A stretch of DNA of 8,049 nt from Pseudomonadales bacterium (GTDB lineage: Bacteria; Pseudomonadota; Gammaproteobacteria; Pseudomonadales; JAHEIH01), in NCBI GenBank assembly GCA_023255355.1, contig JALRIU010000282.1, positions 1 through 8,049 on the forward strand. Direction: 5' to 3'. Positions 1 to 6,441 of the stretch are shown here, piece after piece. The translations under genes and the position numbers were made by a program. The notes below the pieces were generated by a model. The model did no database searches, had not been told where the DNA came from, and saw only the letters and a list, made by a program, of their open reading frames with translations. Every line of letters begins with the position of its first letter. The stretch's first letter is position 1.

Positions 1-86
1 TTCTTGCAGCTGTCGCCATACCGCAGTATCAAAACTACAGCCAGCGGGCGCGGTGGGCCACCAACCTGGGCGCCATTGCTGCATTG
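1..86 (+). pseudogene. Type IV pilin N-terminal helix fragment joined in frame to accD
   Basis: Read in the frame that begins at base 3, this stretch gives LAAVAIPQYQNY, then SQ, then RARWATNLGAIAAL. This matches the region just after the prepilin cleavage site of type IV pilins: the end of the hydrophobic helix, the AIPxYQxY motif and the start of the amphipathic helix. The bases before it (tt, then ctt) fit the usual Ile-Leu. The prepilin leader and the rest of the pilin are absent. The segment is 51/83 G+C (61%), against about 40-50% in the adjoining accD lines. AccD proteins do not carry this sequence here; they have the end of the glycine-rich first half. The join falls at about bases 75-90 and cannot be placed exactly, because Ala-Ala-Leu fits both proteins. 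It is most likely an assembly or cloning chimera; a genuine rearrangement is the alternative. Confidence 0.75.
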
Positions 87-488
87 CAAAAACGAATTCC
101 TCTAGTTTGTTTCTCCGCAACCGGGGGCGCACGTATGCAAGAGGCCTTGATATCGTTAATGCAAATGGCTAAAACATCGGCAGTGATTGAGCGCATGAAA
201 ACAGAAGGCGTGCCATTTATATCGGTGATGACAGACCCAGTTTATGGTGGTGTCTCTGCAAGTCTAGCTTTGCTTGGCGATCTGAATGTTGCCGAGCCTG
301 GTGCTCGTGCTGGTTTTGCTGGACCTAACATTATTGAGCAAACCATTCGGGTGAAATTACCTAAAGGCTTCCAACGAGCTGAGTTTTTGATGGATCACGG
401 TGCTATTGATATGATTATTCACCGTAAGGATATGCGAGATACACTCTCTAGACTCCTTGCAAAAATGACCCACCAGGAGCTTGCATAA
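84..488 (+). CDS. accD: Acetyl-CoA carboxylase carboxyltransferase subunit beta, 3' part only
   Basis: AccD pairs with AccA to form the cytoplasmic carboxyltransferase, which moves the carboxyl group from biotin on AccB to acetyl-CoA and gives malonyl-CoA for fatty acid synthesis. About 134 residues of the C-terminal half are present. They include the conserved PLVCFSATGGARMQEA stretch with its oxyanion-forming Gly-Gly, then SLMQMAKTSA, DPVYGGVSASLA, GFAGPNIIEQT and GFQRAEFLMDHGAIDMI. E. coli AccD has 304 residues, so roughly the first 150 are missing, including the N-terminal four-cysteine zinc ribbon. The TTG at base 84 is only the first start-like codon, not a real start; the frame stays open to base 3 but there encodes pilin-like sequence. 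The C-terminus is short, lacking the proline-rich tail of the E. coli protein. folC follows 8 bp downstream, the usual order. Confidence 0.93.
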   Translation: MQKRIPLVCFSATGGARMQEALISLMQMAKTSAVIERMKTEGVPFISVMTDPVYGGVSASLALLGDLNVAEPGARAGFAGPNIIEQTIRVKLPKGFQRAEFLMDHGAIDMIIHRKDMRDTLSRLLAKMTHQELA

Positions 489-496
489 GTTTCAAT

Positions 497-1723
497 ATGA
501 ATCTGGCACAATGGCTCGAACAAATTGAGCGTCTTCACCCTGTAGAAATCGATTTGGGTTTGAGCCGGGTTGCCGCTGTTTGGCAGGCCTTGGATCTTGA
601 TTTGCCGGGCTATGTGATAACCGTTGCAGGAACAAACGGAAAAGGTTCTACTGTTGCTGCCCTTGAGGCAGCAGCGATATCTGCAGGCTATTCAACGGGT
701 GCATATACTTCTCCTCATATTATTCAATATAACGAGCGTATTAGACTCAATGGTGACATGGCTAGCGATGATCAAATTTGCTCAGCCTTTAATAAAATTG
801 AGGTGGCTCGTGGTGATATCTCACTTAGCTATTTCGAGTTCGGCACCTTAGCAGCCCTGGTTCTATTTGCAGAATTAAAGGTTGATGTTGTGTTGCTCGA
901 AGTCGGACTTGGTGGACGAATGGATGCAGTGAATATCATCGACTGCGATTTAGCTATTGTCACGTCGATTGCCCTAGATCACTTTGAATGGCTAGGGAGT
1001 GACTTGGAATTCATCGCCTCTGAAAAATCCGCAATTTCAAGATCAGGTAATCCGTTAGTTATTGGTGAAGTTCCCGAATTAGAATTTTGGCGTACCCTTT
1101 CTCAGCGTGAAGGTCCAACCTATTTCTATGGTAAAGATTTTTACCTTAATGACAAAGTTTGGCACTCAGCTGCACAACAATACGATGTTTCTAATGTGTC
1201 GATTCCACTCAATTCTGTGGCCATAGCTCTTAAGGTTTTAGAAATATGTCCCCTGTGGCATGATCGTGTCGATTGCCGCCCCGCAGTACTTTCTACCCAG
1301 GTGGCTGGTCGTATGCAAGAGGTTAGCTGGTCCGGTCGCCAAGTACTTTTTGACGTGGCTCATAACCCTGCATCGATAGAGTTGTTGTGTGAGATGCTTC
1401 TTCAAAAGCAACAGCGATTTGAGGTTGTTTTTGCAGCTATGGCCGATAAGGACTTAGACGATATGTTGCCGCGTTTGTTAGCCTTTGCGGACAGCTTGAT
1501 TTTACCGCAATTGCAGGTCGGACGTGCTAAAAAAGCAGATCAACTTGCCGCTATGGTTCCTGCGGATGTTGAGTGCCATCGTTTTGACTCAATGCCATTG
1601 GCGATTCAGTTTTTAGCCTCGCAAAAGAGTCAAAAACCGATTCTTGTCGCAGGTTCTTTTTTTACGGTGTCTGAAGCTATGCAGGCGATGGGATTTACAA
1701 CGATAAACCGATTAAAGGAGTAG
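497..1723 (+). CDS. folC: Bifunctional folylpolyglutamate synthase / dihydrofolate synthase
   Basis: FolC is a cytoplasmic Mur-ligase-family enzyme. It joins dihydropteroate to glutamate, making dihydrofolate, and adds further glutamates to tetrahydrofolates, using ATP. The ATP-binding P-loop is TVAGTNGKGST (residues 42-52). It is followed by TSPHI and NERIRLNG (71-86), the YFEFGTLAA motif (112-120), LLEVGLGGRMDAVN (133-146), TSIALDHFEWLG (156-167) and EKSAI with the lysine expected to be carbamylated (176-180). The C-terminal domain carries GRMQEV (271-276) and DVAHNPAS (286-293). At 408 residues it is slightly shorter than E. coli FolC (422), mainly around residues 200-240. The ATG sits 8 bp after the accD stop with no good Shine-Dalgarno sequence at normal spacing (AGGAG at 475-479 is too far), so translation may depend on coupling to accD. 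Confidence 0.96.
   Translation: MNLAQWLEQIERLHPVEIDLGLSRVAAVWQALDLDLPGYVITVAGTNGKGSTVAALEAAAISAGYSTGAYTSPHIIQYNERIRLNGDMASDDQICSAFNKIEVARGDISLSYFEFGTLAALVLFAELKVDVVLLEVGLGGRMDAVNIIDCDLAIVTSIALDHFEWLGSDLEFIASEKSAISRSGNPLVIGEVPELEFWRTLSQREGPTYFYGKDFYLNDKVWHSAAQQYDVSNVSIPLNSVAIALKVLEICPLWHDRVDCRPAVLSTQVAGRMQEVSWSGRQVLFDVAHNPASIELLCEMLLQKQQRFEVVFAAMADKDLDDMLPRLLAFADSLILPQLQVGRAKKADQLAAMVPADVECHRFDSMPLAIQFLASQKSQKPILVAGSFFTVSEAMQAMGFTTINRLKE
1714..1720 (+). promoter_or_regulatory. Ribosome binding site of dedD
   Basis: AAAGGAG lies 7 bp before a GTG codon at 1728 and inside the last codons of folC. It is the best Shine-Dalgarno match in the left operon and supports the GTG as the dedD start. Confidence 0.7.
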
Positions 1724-1727
1724 GGCA

Positions 1728-2303
1728 GTGAAACAAAGTTTGCGACAACGTTTGGTGGGCGCAGTAGTCGTTGTTGCGCTGGGAGCAATTCTTTGGCCAA
1801 TCATCTTTGATGAAGGGCCAAGCCGAGTTATCTCCAAAAAGAGTATTATCCCTCCCCAGCCAGCCATACAACATGTCGTTATCGAACCAATACATAATCC
1901 AGTAACAGAAACTACAGCTGATTTTGGTCCTCGCGATGAGCAAGGCTTGCCCGTTCTTGAAGAGCCTGATCAAGAGGTAATGGCCGAACTAACTCCTGAG
2001 CAAGGTATTAACCACAAGCAAGCATCTCCTGAAGTAAATGTCGTTGAATCGCCTAGTATTAATGAGCAAGGTTTGCCTGAGGCCTGGTCAATTCAAATAG
2101 GTGCATTTTCAAATCAAACAAATGCATTAAATCTTGTTGATCGACTTAAACAGGCTGGTTTTAAAGCTTATATGCGTGAATCTCAAGGTATAGCTCGTGT
2201 TTTGGTGGGCCCTAAGTTGTCTAAACGTGCTGCCTCCGACGAAATGGCATTGATACGTGACCAATTTCAGATGCAGGGAAGATTGGTCCGCTATGCACCT
2301 TAA
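1728..2303 (+). CDS. dedD: DedD-type SPOR-domain cell division protein
   Basis: DedD is a bitopic inner-membrane protein of the divisome. Its periplasmic SPOR domain binds glycan strands stripped of stem peptides at the septum, and in E. coli it supports constriction. Here residues 1-9 are basic, 10-27 form one membrane helix (GAVVVVALGAILWPIIF), and about 28-115 form a low-complexity linker rich in Pro, Glu and Gln. Residues 117-190 form the SPOR domain, from EAWSIQIGAFSNQ through ALNLVDRLKQAGFKAY to RVLVGPK. The length is 191 residues against 220 in E. coli; the linker accounts for the difference. The linker repeats EQG at residues 71, 91 and 113, twice as EQGLP. The start is GTG, supported by AAAGGAG 7 bp upstream. 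It begins 4 bp after folC, as in the E. coli gene order. Confidence 0.9.
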   Translation: MKQSLRQRLVGAVVVVALGAILWPIIFDEGPSRVISKKSIIPPQPAIQHVVIEPIHNPVTETTADFGPRDEQGLPVLEEPDQEVMAELTPEQGINHKQASPEVNVVESPSINEQGLPEAWSIQIGAFSNQTNALNLVDRLKQAGFKAYMRESQGIARVLVGPKLSKRAASDEMALIRDQFQMQGRLVRYAP

Positions 2304-2341
2304 ATACATGATATTTAATCGTGGTAGACATACCTTTGGTT

Positions 2342-2350
2342 TGTTAAAAT
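2342..2350 (+). promoter_or_regulatory. Possible extended -10 promoter for cvpA-purF
   Basis: The 72-bp gap between dedD and cvpA contains TGTTAAAAT, a good match to the extended -10 form TGnTATAAT. Transcription would begin near 2357, about 19 bp before the cvpA ATG at 2376. There is no good -35 hexamer at 17 bp (TGGTAG); TAGACA at 2325-2330 is a 5/6 match but only 14 bp away. I see no PurR-like operator (ACGCAAACGTTTGCGT type) in the gap. The call rests on one motif in AT-rich DNA. Confidence 0.3.
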
Positions 2351-2375
2351 TACCCAAATTATTTTGTGGCTATCT

Positions 2376-2864
2376 ATGAATCACGCTGATTGGATCATTG
2401 TTGGTATTGTAAGTCTCTCAGGTTTGATAAGCCTCTGGCGCGGTTTTGTCAAAGAAGCTATGTCCTTGCTTATTTGGCTCTCAGCATTATCCATAGCATT
2501 ATTTTTTAGCGATACCCTTTCCGCCTATTTGGTAAATTGGGTGGATACCGCTTCATTACGTAAAATGGCTGCTTTTGCCATTTTGTTTGTCGCTACTTTA
2601 ATTGTTGGTGGCATTATTAGTTATATCATCTCGGCCCTTGTGAAAATGACCGGTCTAACAGGTACTGATAGGCTATTAGGCATGGTCTTTGGTGTGGCGA
2701 GAGGTTTGCTTTTGGTTTTGGCACTATTGATTTTGGTGCCGCCAATAGTGCCAATTAATCAAGATCAGTGGTGGCAGCAGTCGTTGCTAATTCCCCAGTT
2801 TTTGCTGATGCAAGATTGGGCTATTACCTTGGTTAATGATATAAAAAACGTATTTTTTGCTTAG
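2376..2864 (+). CDS. cvpA: CvpA family inner-membrane protein
   Basis: CvpA is a small inner-membrane protein first found in E. coli through its need for colicin V production. Its normal role is unclear; mutants in enteric bacteria are sensitive to bile salts. The protein is hydrophobic, with four likely membrane helices at about residues 5-22, 28-48, 64-88 and 102-122. The family signatures are visible: SLWRGFVKEAMSLL (19-32), the cytoplasmic-loop motif TGLTGTDRLLGMVFGVARG (92-110), and SLLIPQF near the end. I chose the ATG at 2376, which gives 162 residues, the same as E. coli CvpA and with the family N-terminus aligned. A TTG at 2364 would add only four residues (MWLS). No strong Shine-Dalgarno sequence is present. 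purF follows 36 bp later, the conserved pairing. Confidence 0.9.
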   Translation: MNHADWIIVGIVSLSGLISLWRGFVKEAMSLLIWLSALSIALFFSDTLSAYLVNWVDTASLRKMAAFAILFVATLIVGGIISYIISALVKMTGLTGTDRLLGMVFGVARGLLLVLALLILVPPIVPINQDQWWQQSLLIPQFLLMQDWAITLVNDIKNVFFA

Positions 2865-2900
2865 TATTTTGTAAAGCGCCTTAGCGCAGCGGGATTTCTT

Positions 2901-4427
2901 ATGTGTGGTATCGTCCGTATTGTCGGACAGCGTCGCAACGTCAACCAAGACATCTATAATGCACTGACAGTGTTGCAGCATCGAGGCCAAGATGCAGCAG
3001 GTATGATGACCTTTAATGGTCAGTTTAACCAACGCAAAGGTGAAGGATTGGTTCGCGATGTATTCCAGCAGCGCCATATGCAGCGTCTTGAAGGTACCGT
3101 CGGTATTGGCCATGTTCGTTATCCAACGGCAGGCAGTTCGGGTCCTGCTATGGCCCAGCCTTTTTATGTTAATTCACCTTATGGTATTAGCTTGGCTCAC
3201 AATGGTAATCTTACCAATGCATCTGAATTGCGTAATAGCTTATTCCAAACTGATTTGCGCCATTTGAACACCGATTCTGATTCAGAAGTTCTTTTAAACA
3301 TCTTTGCTCATGGTCTGCAAAATCAAGGTAAATTAAAACCTGGTCCCGATGAAATATTTACTGCTGTTGCCGAAGTGCATGAACGTTGCTCTGGTGGATA
3401 TGCTGCTGTAGCACTTATCGCGAATTATGGTCTTGTTGGGATGAGAGATCCTCATGGTATTCGTCCACTCGTGTTTGGCTCTCGCGAAACGCCGGTTGGA
3501 CCTGAGTATATGATTGCCTCAGAGAGTGTTGCACTCGATGTATTGGGTTTTAAATTGATTCGCGATGTGGCACCTGGTGAGGCAATATATATCGATAACG
3601 AGGGCCAACTTCACACGCGTCAATGTGCGACAAACCCTAAATTATCGCCTTGTATTTTCGAGCATGTTTACTTTGCTCGTCCCGATTCGATTATGGATGG
3701 TATTTCGGTTCACAAGGCTCGTATGCGCCAAGGTGAGCGTTTGGCAGAGAAGGTGATGCGACTTCGTCCTGATCATGATATTGATGTCATTATTCCAATT
3801 CCTGATTCAAGTAGAACGGCAGGTCAGGCAATGGCTTCGGCGTTGGGTGTTAAATTCCGTGAGGGTTTGGTTAAAAATCGTTATATCGGTCGCACTTTCA
3901 TTATGCCAGGGCAGGAAACGCGCAAGAAGTCTGTGCGTCAAAAGCTTAATGCGATCGAGCTAGAGTTCAAAGGTAAAAATGTCATGTTGGTAGATGATTC
4001 TATTGTGCGTGGCACAACCTGCCAGCAGATTATCGAAATGGTCCGAGAGGTTGGTGCTAATAAAGTTTATTTTGCCTCAGCCTCGCCAGCGGTGCGCCAT
4101 CCAAACGTATATGGTATCGATATGCCCTCAGCTAAAGAGTTGATTGCTCACGATCGCACTGAAGAACAAGTGTGTGATTTGATAGGTGCTGATTGGTTGG
4201 TTTACCAAGATCTTGATGACTTGGTTAGCTCATCAAAAGAGGGCAATGAGTCAATCGATCGTTTTGATTGTGCCGTATTTGATGGTGTATACGTTTGCGG
4301 CGATGTCACTCAGACCTATCTGGATGGCTTGGATCAAGAACGTAATGATCTAATGCAAGAGAAGAACCGCGCAGCGATGAGTGGCGATAGCTCTGTTATC
4401 GGTGTGCATAACGAAGAGCGCAGTTAG
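2901..4427 (+). CDS. purF: Amidophosphoribosyltransferase (glutamine PRPP amidotransferase)
   Basis: PurF catalyses the first committed step of purine synthesis: PRPP plus glutamine gives 5-phosphoribosylamine, glutamate and pyrophosphate. It starts MCGIVRIVG, so the catalytic cysteine becomes N-terminal after Met removal. There is no propeptide, which makes it the E. coli type rather than the B. subtilis type with propeptide and iron-sulfur cluster. The N-terminal Ntn glutaminase domain shows LQHRGQDAAG (25-34), GHVRYPTAG (70-78), HNGNLTN (100-106) and GIRPL (186-190). The phosphoribosyltransferase domain shows IPIPDSSRTAGQAMA (298-312) and the PRPP loop VMLVDDSIVRGTT (361-373). The length is 508 residues, against 505 in E. 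coli. A weak GGGA at 2891-2894 is the only Shine-Dalgarno candidate. It is the last gene before a strong terminator, and no truncation or missing key residue is seen. Confidence 0.98.
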   Translation: MCGIVRIVGQRRNVNQDIYNALTVLQHRGQDAAGMMTFNGQFNQRKGEGLVRDVFQQRHMQRLEGTVGIGHVRYPTAGSSGPAMAQPFYVNSPYGISLAHNGNLTNASELRNSLFQTDLRHLNTDSDSEVLLNIFAHGLQNQGKLKPGPDEIFTAVAEVHERCSGGYAAVALIANYGLVGMRDPHGIRPLVFGSRETPVGPEYMIASESVALDVLGFKLIRDVAPGEAIYIDNEGQLHTRQCATNPKLSPCIFEHVYFARPDSIMDGISVHKARMRQGERLAEKVMRLRPDHDIDVIIPIPDSSRTAGQAMASALGVKFREGLVKNRYIGRTFIMPGQETRKKSVRQKLNAIELEFKGKNVMLVDDSIVRGTTCQQIIEMVREVGANKVYFASASPAVRHPNVYGIDMPSAKELIAHDRTEEQVCDLIGADWLVYQDLDDLVSSSKEGNESIDRFDCAVFDGVYVCGDVTQTYLDGLDQERNDLMQEKNRAAMSGDSSVIGVHNEERS

Positions 4428-4446
4428 AATTTCTAGATGTTTTTTT

Positions 4447-4474
4447 AAGGTGCTTTTTGAGCACCTTTTTTTTT
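4447..4474 (+). terminator. Rho-independent terminator after purF
   Basis: A 7-bp stem, AAGGTGC (4447-4453) with GCACCTT (4461-4467), encloses a 7-base loop TTTTTGA and runs into nine Ts (4466-4474). It lies 19 bp after the purF stop and marks the end of the accD-to-purF transcript. There is no matching A-run on its left side, so it looks one-directional. Confidence 0.9.
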
Positions 4475-4518
4475 ACAATAATTACCTTTTTCTCCTGATT
4501 TCCTTTAAAAACGTTTCA

Positions 4519-4547
4519 TTCACTGGCGTTAGTGTGCTGCTTAGACT
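4519..4547 (+). promoter_or_regulatory. Possible sigma-70 promoter of the moxR operon
   Basis: In the 81 bp between the terminator and the moxR gene, TTCACT (4519-4524) and TAGACT (4542-4547) each match their consensus hexamer at 4 of 6 positions, with 17 bp between them. Transcription would start near 4554. That is almost on the ATG at 4556, but about 35 bp before an alternative TTG start at 4589 which has a good Shine-Dalgarno sequence. A promoter is expected here because a terminator separates the two operons. The match itself is only fair. Confidence 0.3.
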
Positions 4548-4555
4548 AAAAATTA

Positions 4556-5494
4556 ATGACTAAGCAAACAATAACTGAGGTGGAAATTTTGCGTGATACT
4601 CTTCAGGCAGTCCTGGCAGATTTAAATTCAGTATTTTTAGGTAAGCCTGACAAAGTAAAGTTGGCGTTGACTTGTGTGCTTGCTGGTGGGCATTTATTAC
4701 TCGAAGATCTACCTGGAATGGGGAAAACGACACTTGCAAAGGCCTTGGCTTGTGCTTTGGGTTTGGATTTTAAGCGTGTGCAATTTACCGCTGATATGTT
4801 TCCTTCAGATCTTCTTGGCGTAAGCGTTTATCGGCGTGAAGACAATGAATTTAACTTTATTCGTGGGCCGATATTTACGCATATTTTATTGGCTGATGAA
4901 ATTAACCGTACACCGCCTAAAACCCAAAGTGCTCTGATGGAGGGAATGGCTGAAGGTCAGGTTAGTGTTGATGGTGTATGTCACAATTTGCCTCAGCCTT
5001 TTTTTGTGATTGCCACCCAAAACCCAATCCACCAAACAGGCACATTTCCATTGCCCGAATCTCAATTAGATCGTTTTACTATGTGTTTAAGTCTTGGATT
5101 TCCTGCCGCAAAGGTCGAACGTCAATTGCTTTTAGGTAATGCTGATGCAGCCTTGTGCGCAATGCCCCAGCGCCTTAATGTTGATCAATTGCTAGGCATC
5201 CAACAGTCTTTATTGAATATTCGTGTGACTGAAGCCTTGGTAGATTACCTGCAGCGCCTTCTTCAAGCCACTCGAGATAGTTCTGTGCTGGGTTTCGGGT
5301 TGTCACCGAGAGCAGGCATGTCGGTACTTACCTGTGCTCGTGCATGGGCAATGTTAGATGGCTTCGACTTTGTTCGTCCAGAAGATATTAAAGCTGTGTT
5401 TGTTGCTGTTAGCGCCCACCGTATTAATGCGGTAGCCCCGGCTATCGTTCAGCAAGAGTTGCAACGAATCTTAGCTGAGACGGCTGTGGTGTAG
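4556..5494 (+). CDS. MoxR-family AAA+ ATPase
   Basis: MoxR ATPases are cytoplasmic AAA+ proteins, thought to act as chaperones that assemble or activate partner proteins, often encoded next to DUF58, transglutaminase or von Willebrand A genes. Visible motifs are Walker A DLPGMGKTT (51-59), Walker B ILLADEINR (110-118), sensor 1 IATQNP (152-157), the arginine-finger region LPESQLDRF (166-174) and the lid-domain sensor 2 GLSPRAG (248-254, Arg252). The length of 312 residues is normal. The ATG at 4556 has no Shine-Dalgarno sequence. A TTG at 4589 (residue 12), preceded at 6 bp by GAGGTG (4577-4582), would give 301 residues and keep every motif. The stop is 2 bp before the DUF58 start. The family is certain; the substrate is not known. 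It resembles the gene upstream of tgpA in Pseudomonas. Confidence 0.93.
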   Translation: MTKQTITEVEILRDTLQAVLADLNSVFLGKPDKVKLALTCVLAGGHLLLEDLPGMGKTTLAKALACALGLDFKRVQFTADMFPSDLLGVSVYRREDNEFNFIRGPIFTHILLADEINRTPPKTQSALMEGMAEGQVSVDGVCHNLPQPFFVIATQNPIHQTGTFPLPESQLDRFTMCLSLGFPAAKVERQLLLGNADAALCAMPQRLNVDQLLGIQQSLLNIRVTEALVDYLQRLLQATRDSSVLGFGLSPRAGMSVLTCARAWAMLDGFDFVRPEDIKAVFVAVSAHRINAVAPAIVQQELQRILAETAVV

Positions 5495-5496
5495 TT

Positions 5497-6441
5497 TTGA
5501 AAAATTGGTGGCGGAAACAATGGCGGCGCTGGCTAGGTAAACGGTTGAGTTGGCAGACAGCAACGACTTTAAATCAGCGAAATATTTATATTTTTGCAAC
5601 GTCGTTTGGGCTTTTTTACCTATTGATCACTACTCTGTTATTTATAGTGGCATTAAACTATCAGAATAACTCAGTTTATGCGTTTTGTTTTTTTCTGGTG
5701 GCAGTTTTTGTGGCGACAATTCTGCCCACATTTAATAACATTTATAACCTTGAAGTACGCTCTAAAGGTCATTTGGTTGGTTTGGTTGGTGAAACCATTG
5801 AGTTTCCAATTGAGATTAATGCTAAACACCGTGACCGCTATGCGCTGGGTATTGGAATTGAAAGTGTAAGGGCTCAGCAAAATATTGCTGCTGCAGAATC
5901 CCAAACGGTGTATTTAAGCTACAAGTGGATTCACTCAGGTGTACAAAAACTTCCTCCAATCAGGCTGCAAAGTATCTATCCACTTGGCCTTTTTAGAGCA
6001 TGGTCATGGTTGGGTATGGCGGAATATTGTTATATTGCCCCGTATCCACATCGTTTTTCTGAACTTCATGAGCTGTGTGGGCAGGGCATCGAAAAAGGGC
6101 GTCAGCAGACCAATCTAGATGACGAAATCCAGCTACGAGAATATCGCGAAGGTGATAGCGCCAAAGATATTTATTGGCGGCGAGTTGCTGCAGATGGCAC
6201 TTTGTTGAGTAAAACAAATGCTATGTTATCTACCGGACAGAAAACTCAATATTTGTTGAATTATCAGTGTAGCCGTGGCCAATTGCATCACGATAAATTA
6301 GCTGATTTATGTTATTGGTTGCTCGAGTGTGGAGCCAATGACTATCCAGTTGGTTTGAGTTTGCCTGCCGTTGATATTGAGGTGGGTTGTGGTGAAAAAC
6401 ATATTAAACAATGTTTGATTGAGTTGGCTAGGTCGTTATGA
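5497..6441 (+). CDS. DUF58 domain membrane protein
   Basis: DUF58 proteins are membrane-anchored and commonly paired with MoxR ATPases; their activity is not established. This one has a very basic, Trp-rich N-terminus (residues 1-20), then two closely spaced membrane helices (about 30-52 and 57-76). A soluble part follows, with YPLGLFRAWSW (161-171) and the DUF58 signature REYREGDSAKDIYWRRVAA (214-232), corresponding to the usual REYxxGDxxRxIxW. The length of 314 residues is typical. Translation begins at a TTG 2 bp after the moxR stop, with GGTG at 5488-5491 as a modest Shine-Dalgarno sequence. A second TTG at 5545 (residue 17) would remove the basic segment, which relatives usually have, so I prefer the first. 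The stop codon overlaps the ATG of the next gene, suggesting coupled translation and a joint role. Confidence 0.88.
   Translation: MKNWWRKQWRRWLGKRLSWQTATTLNQRNIYIFATSFGLFYLLITTLLFIVALNYQNNSVYAFCFFLVAVFVATILPTFNNIYNLEVRSKGHLVGLVGETIEFPIEINAKHRDRYALGIGIESVRAQQNIAAAESQTVYLSYKWIHSGVQKLPPIRLQSIYPLGLFRAWSWLGMAEYCYIAPYPHRFSELHELCGQGIEKGRQQTNLDDEIQLREYREGDSAKDIYWRRVAADGTLLSKTNAMLSTGQKTQYLLNYQCSRGQLHHDKLADLCYWLLECGANDYPVGLSLPAVDIEVGCGEKHIKQCLIELARSL

Noticed and set aside
94..99. EcoRI-type site GAATTC as proof of a cloning junction
   Set aside because: The codons around it (Lys-Arg-Ile-Pro) fit native AccD, and a six-base site occurs often by chance; it is noted only as a possibility.
1695..1973. 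Open frame on the minus strand opposite the folC/dedD junction
   Set aside because: It lies opposite dedD, which has clear SPOR and membrane segments, and its translation shows no recognisable domain.
2876..2887. GCGC-CTTA-GCGC hairpin between cvpA and purF
   Set aside because: The stem is only 4 bp and has no T-run, so it is too weak to call a terminator or attenuator.
4521..4534. CACT-GGCGTT-AGTG inverted repeat before moxR
   Set aside because: A 4-bp arm is expected by chance, and no known operator matches.
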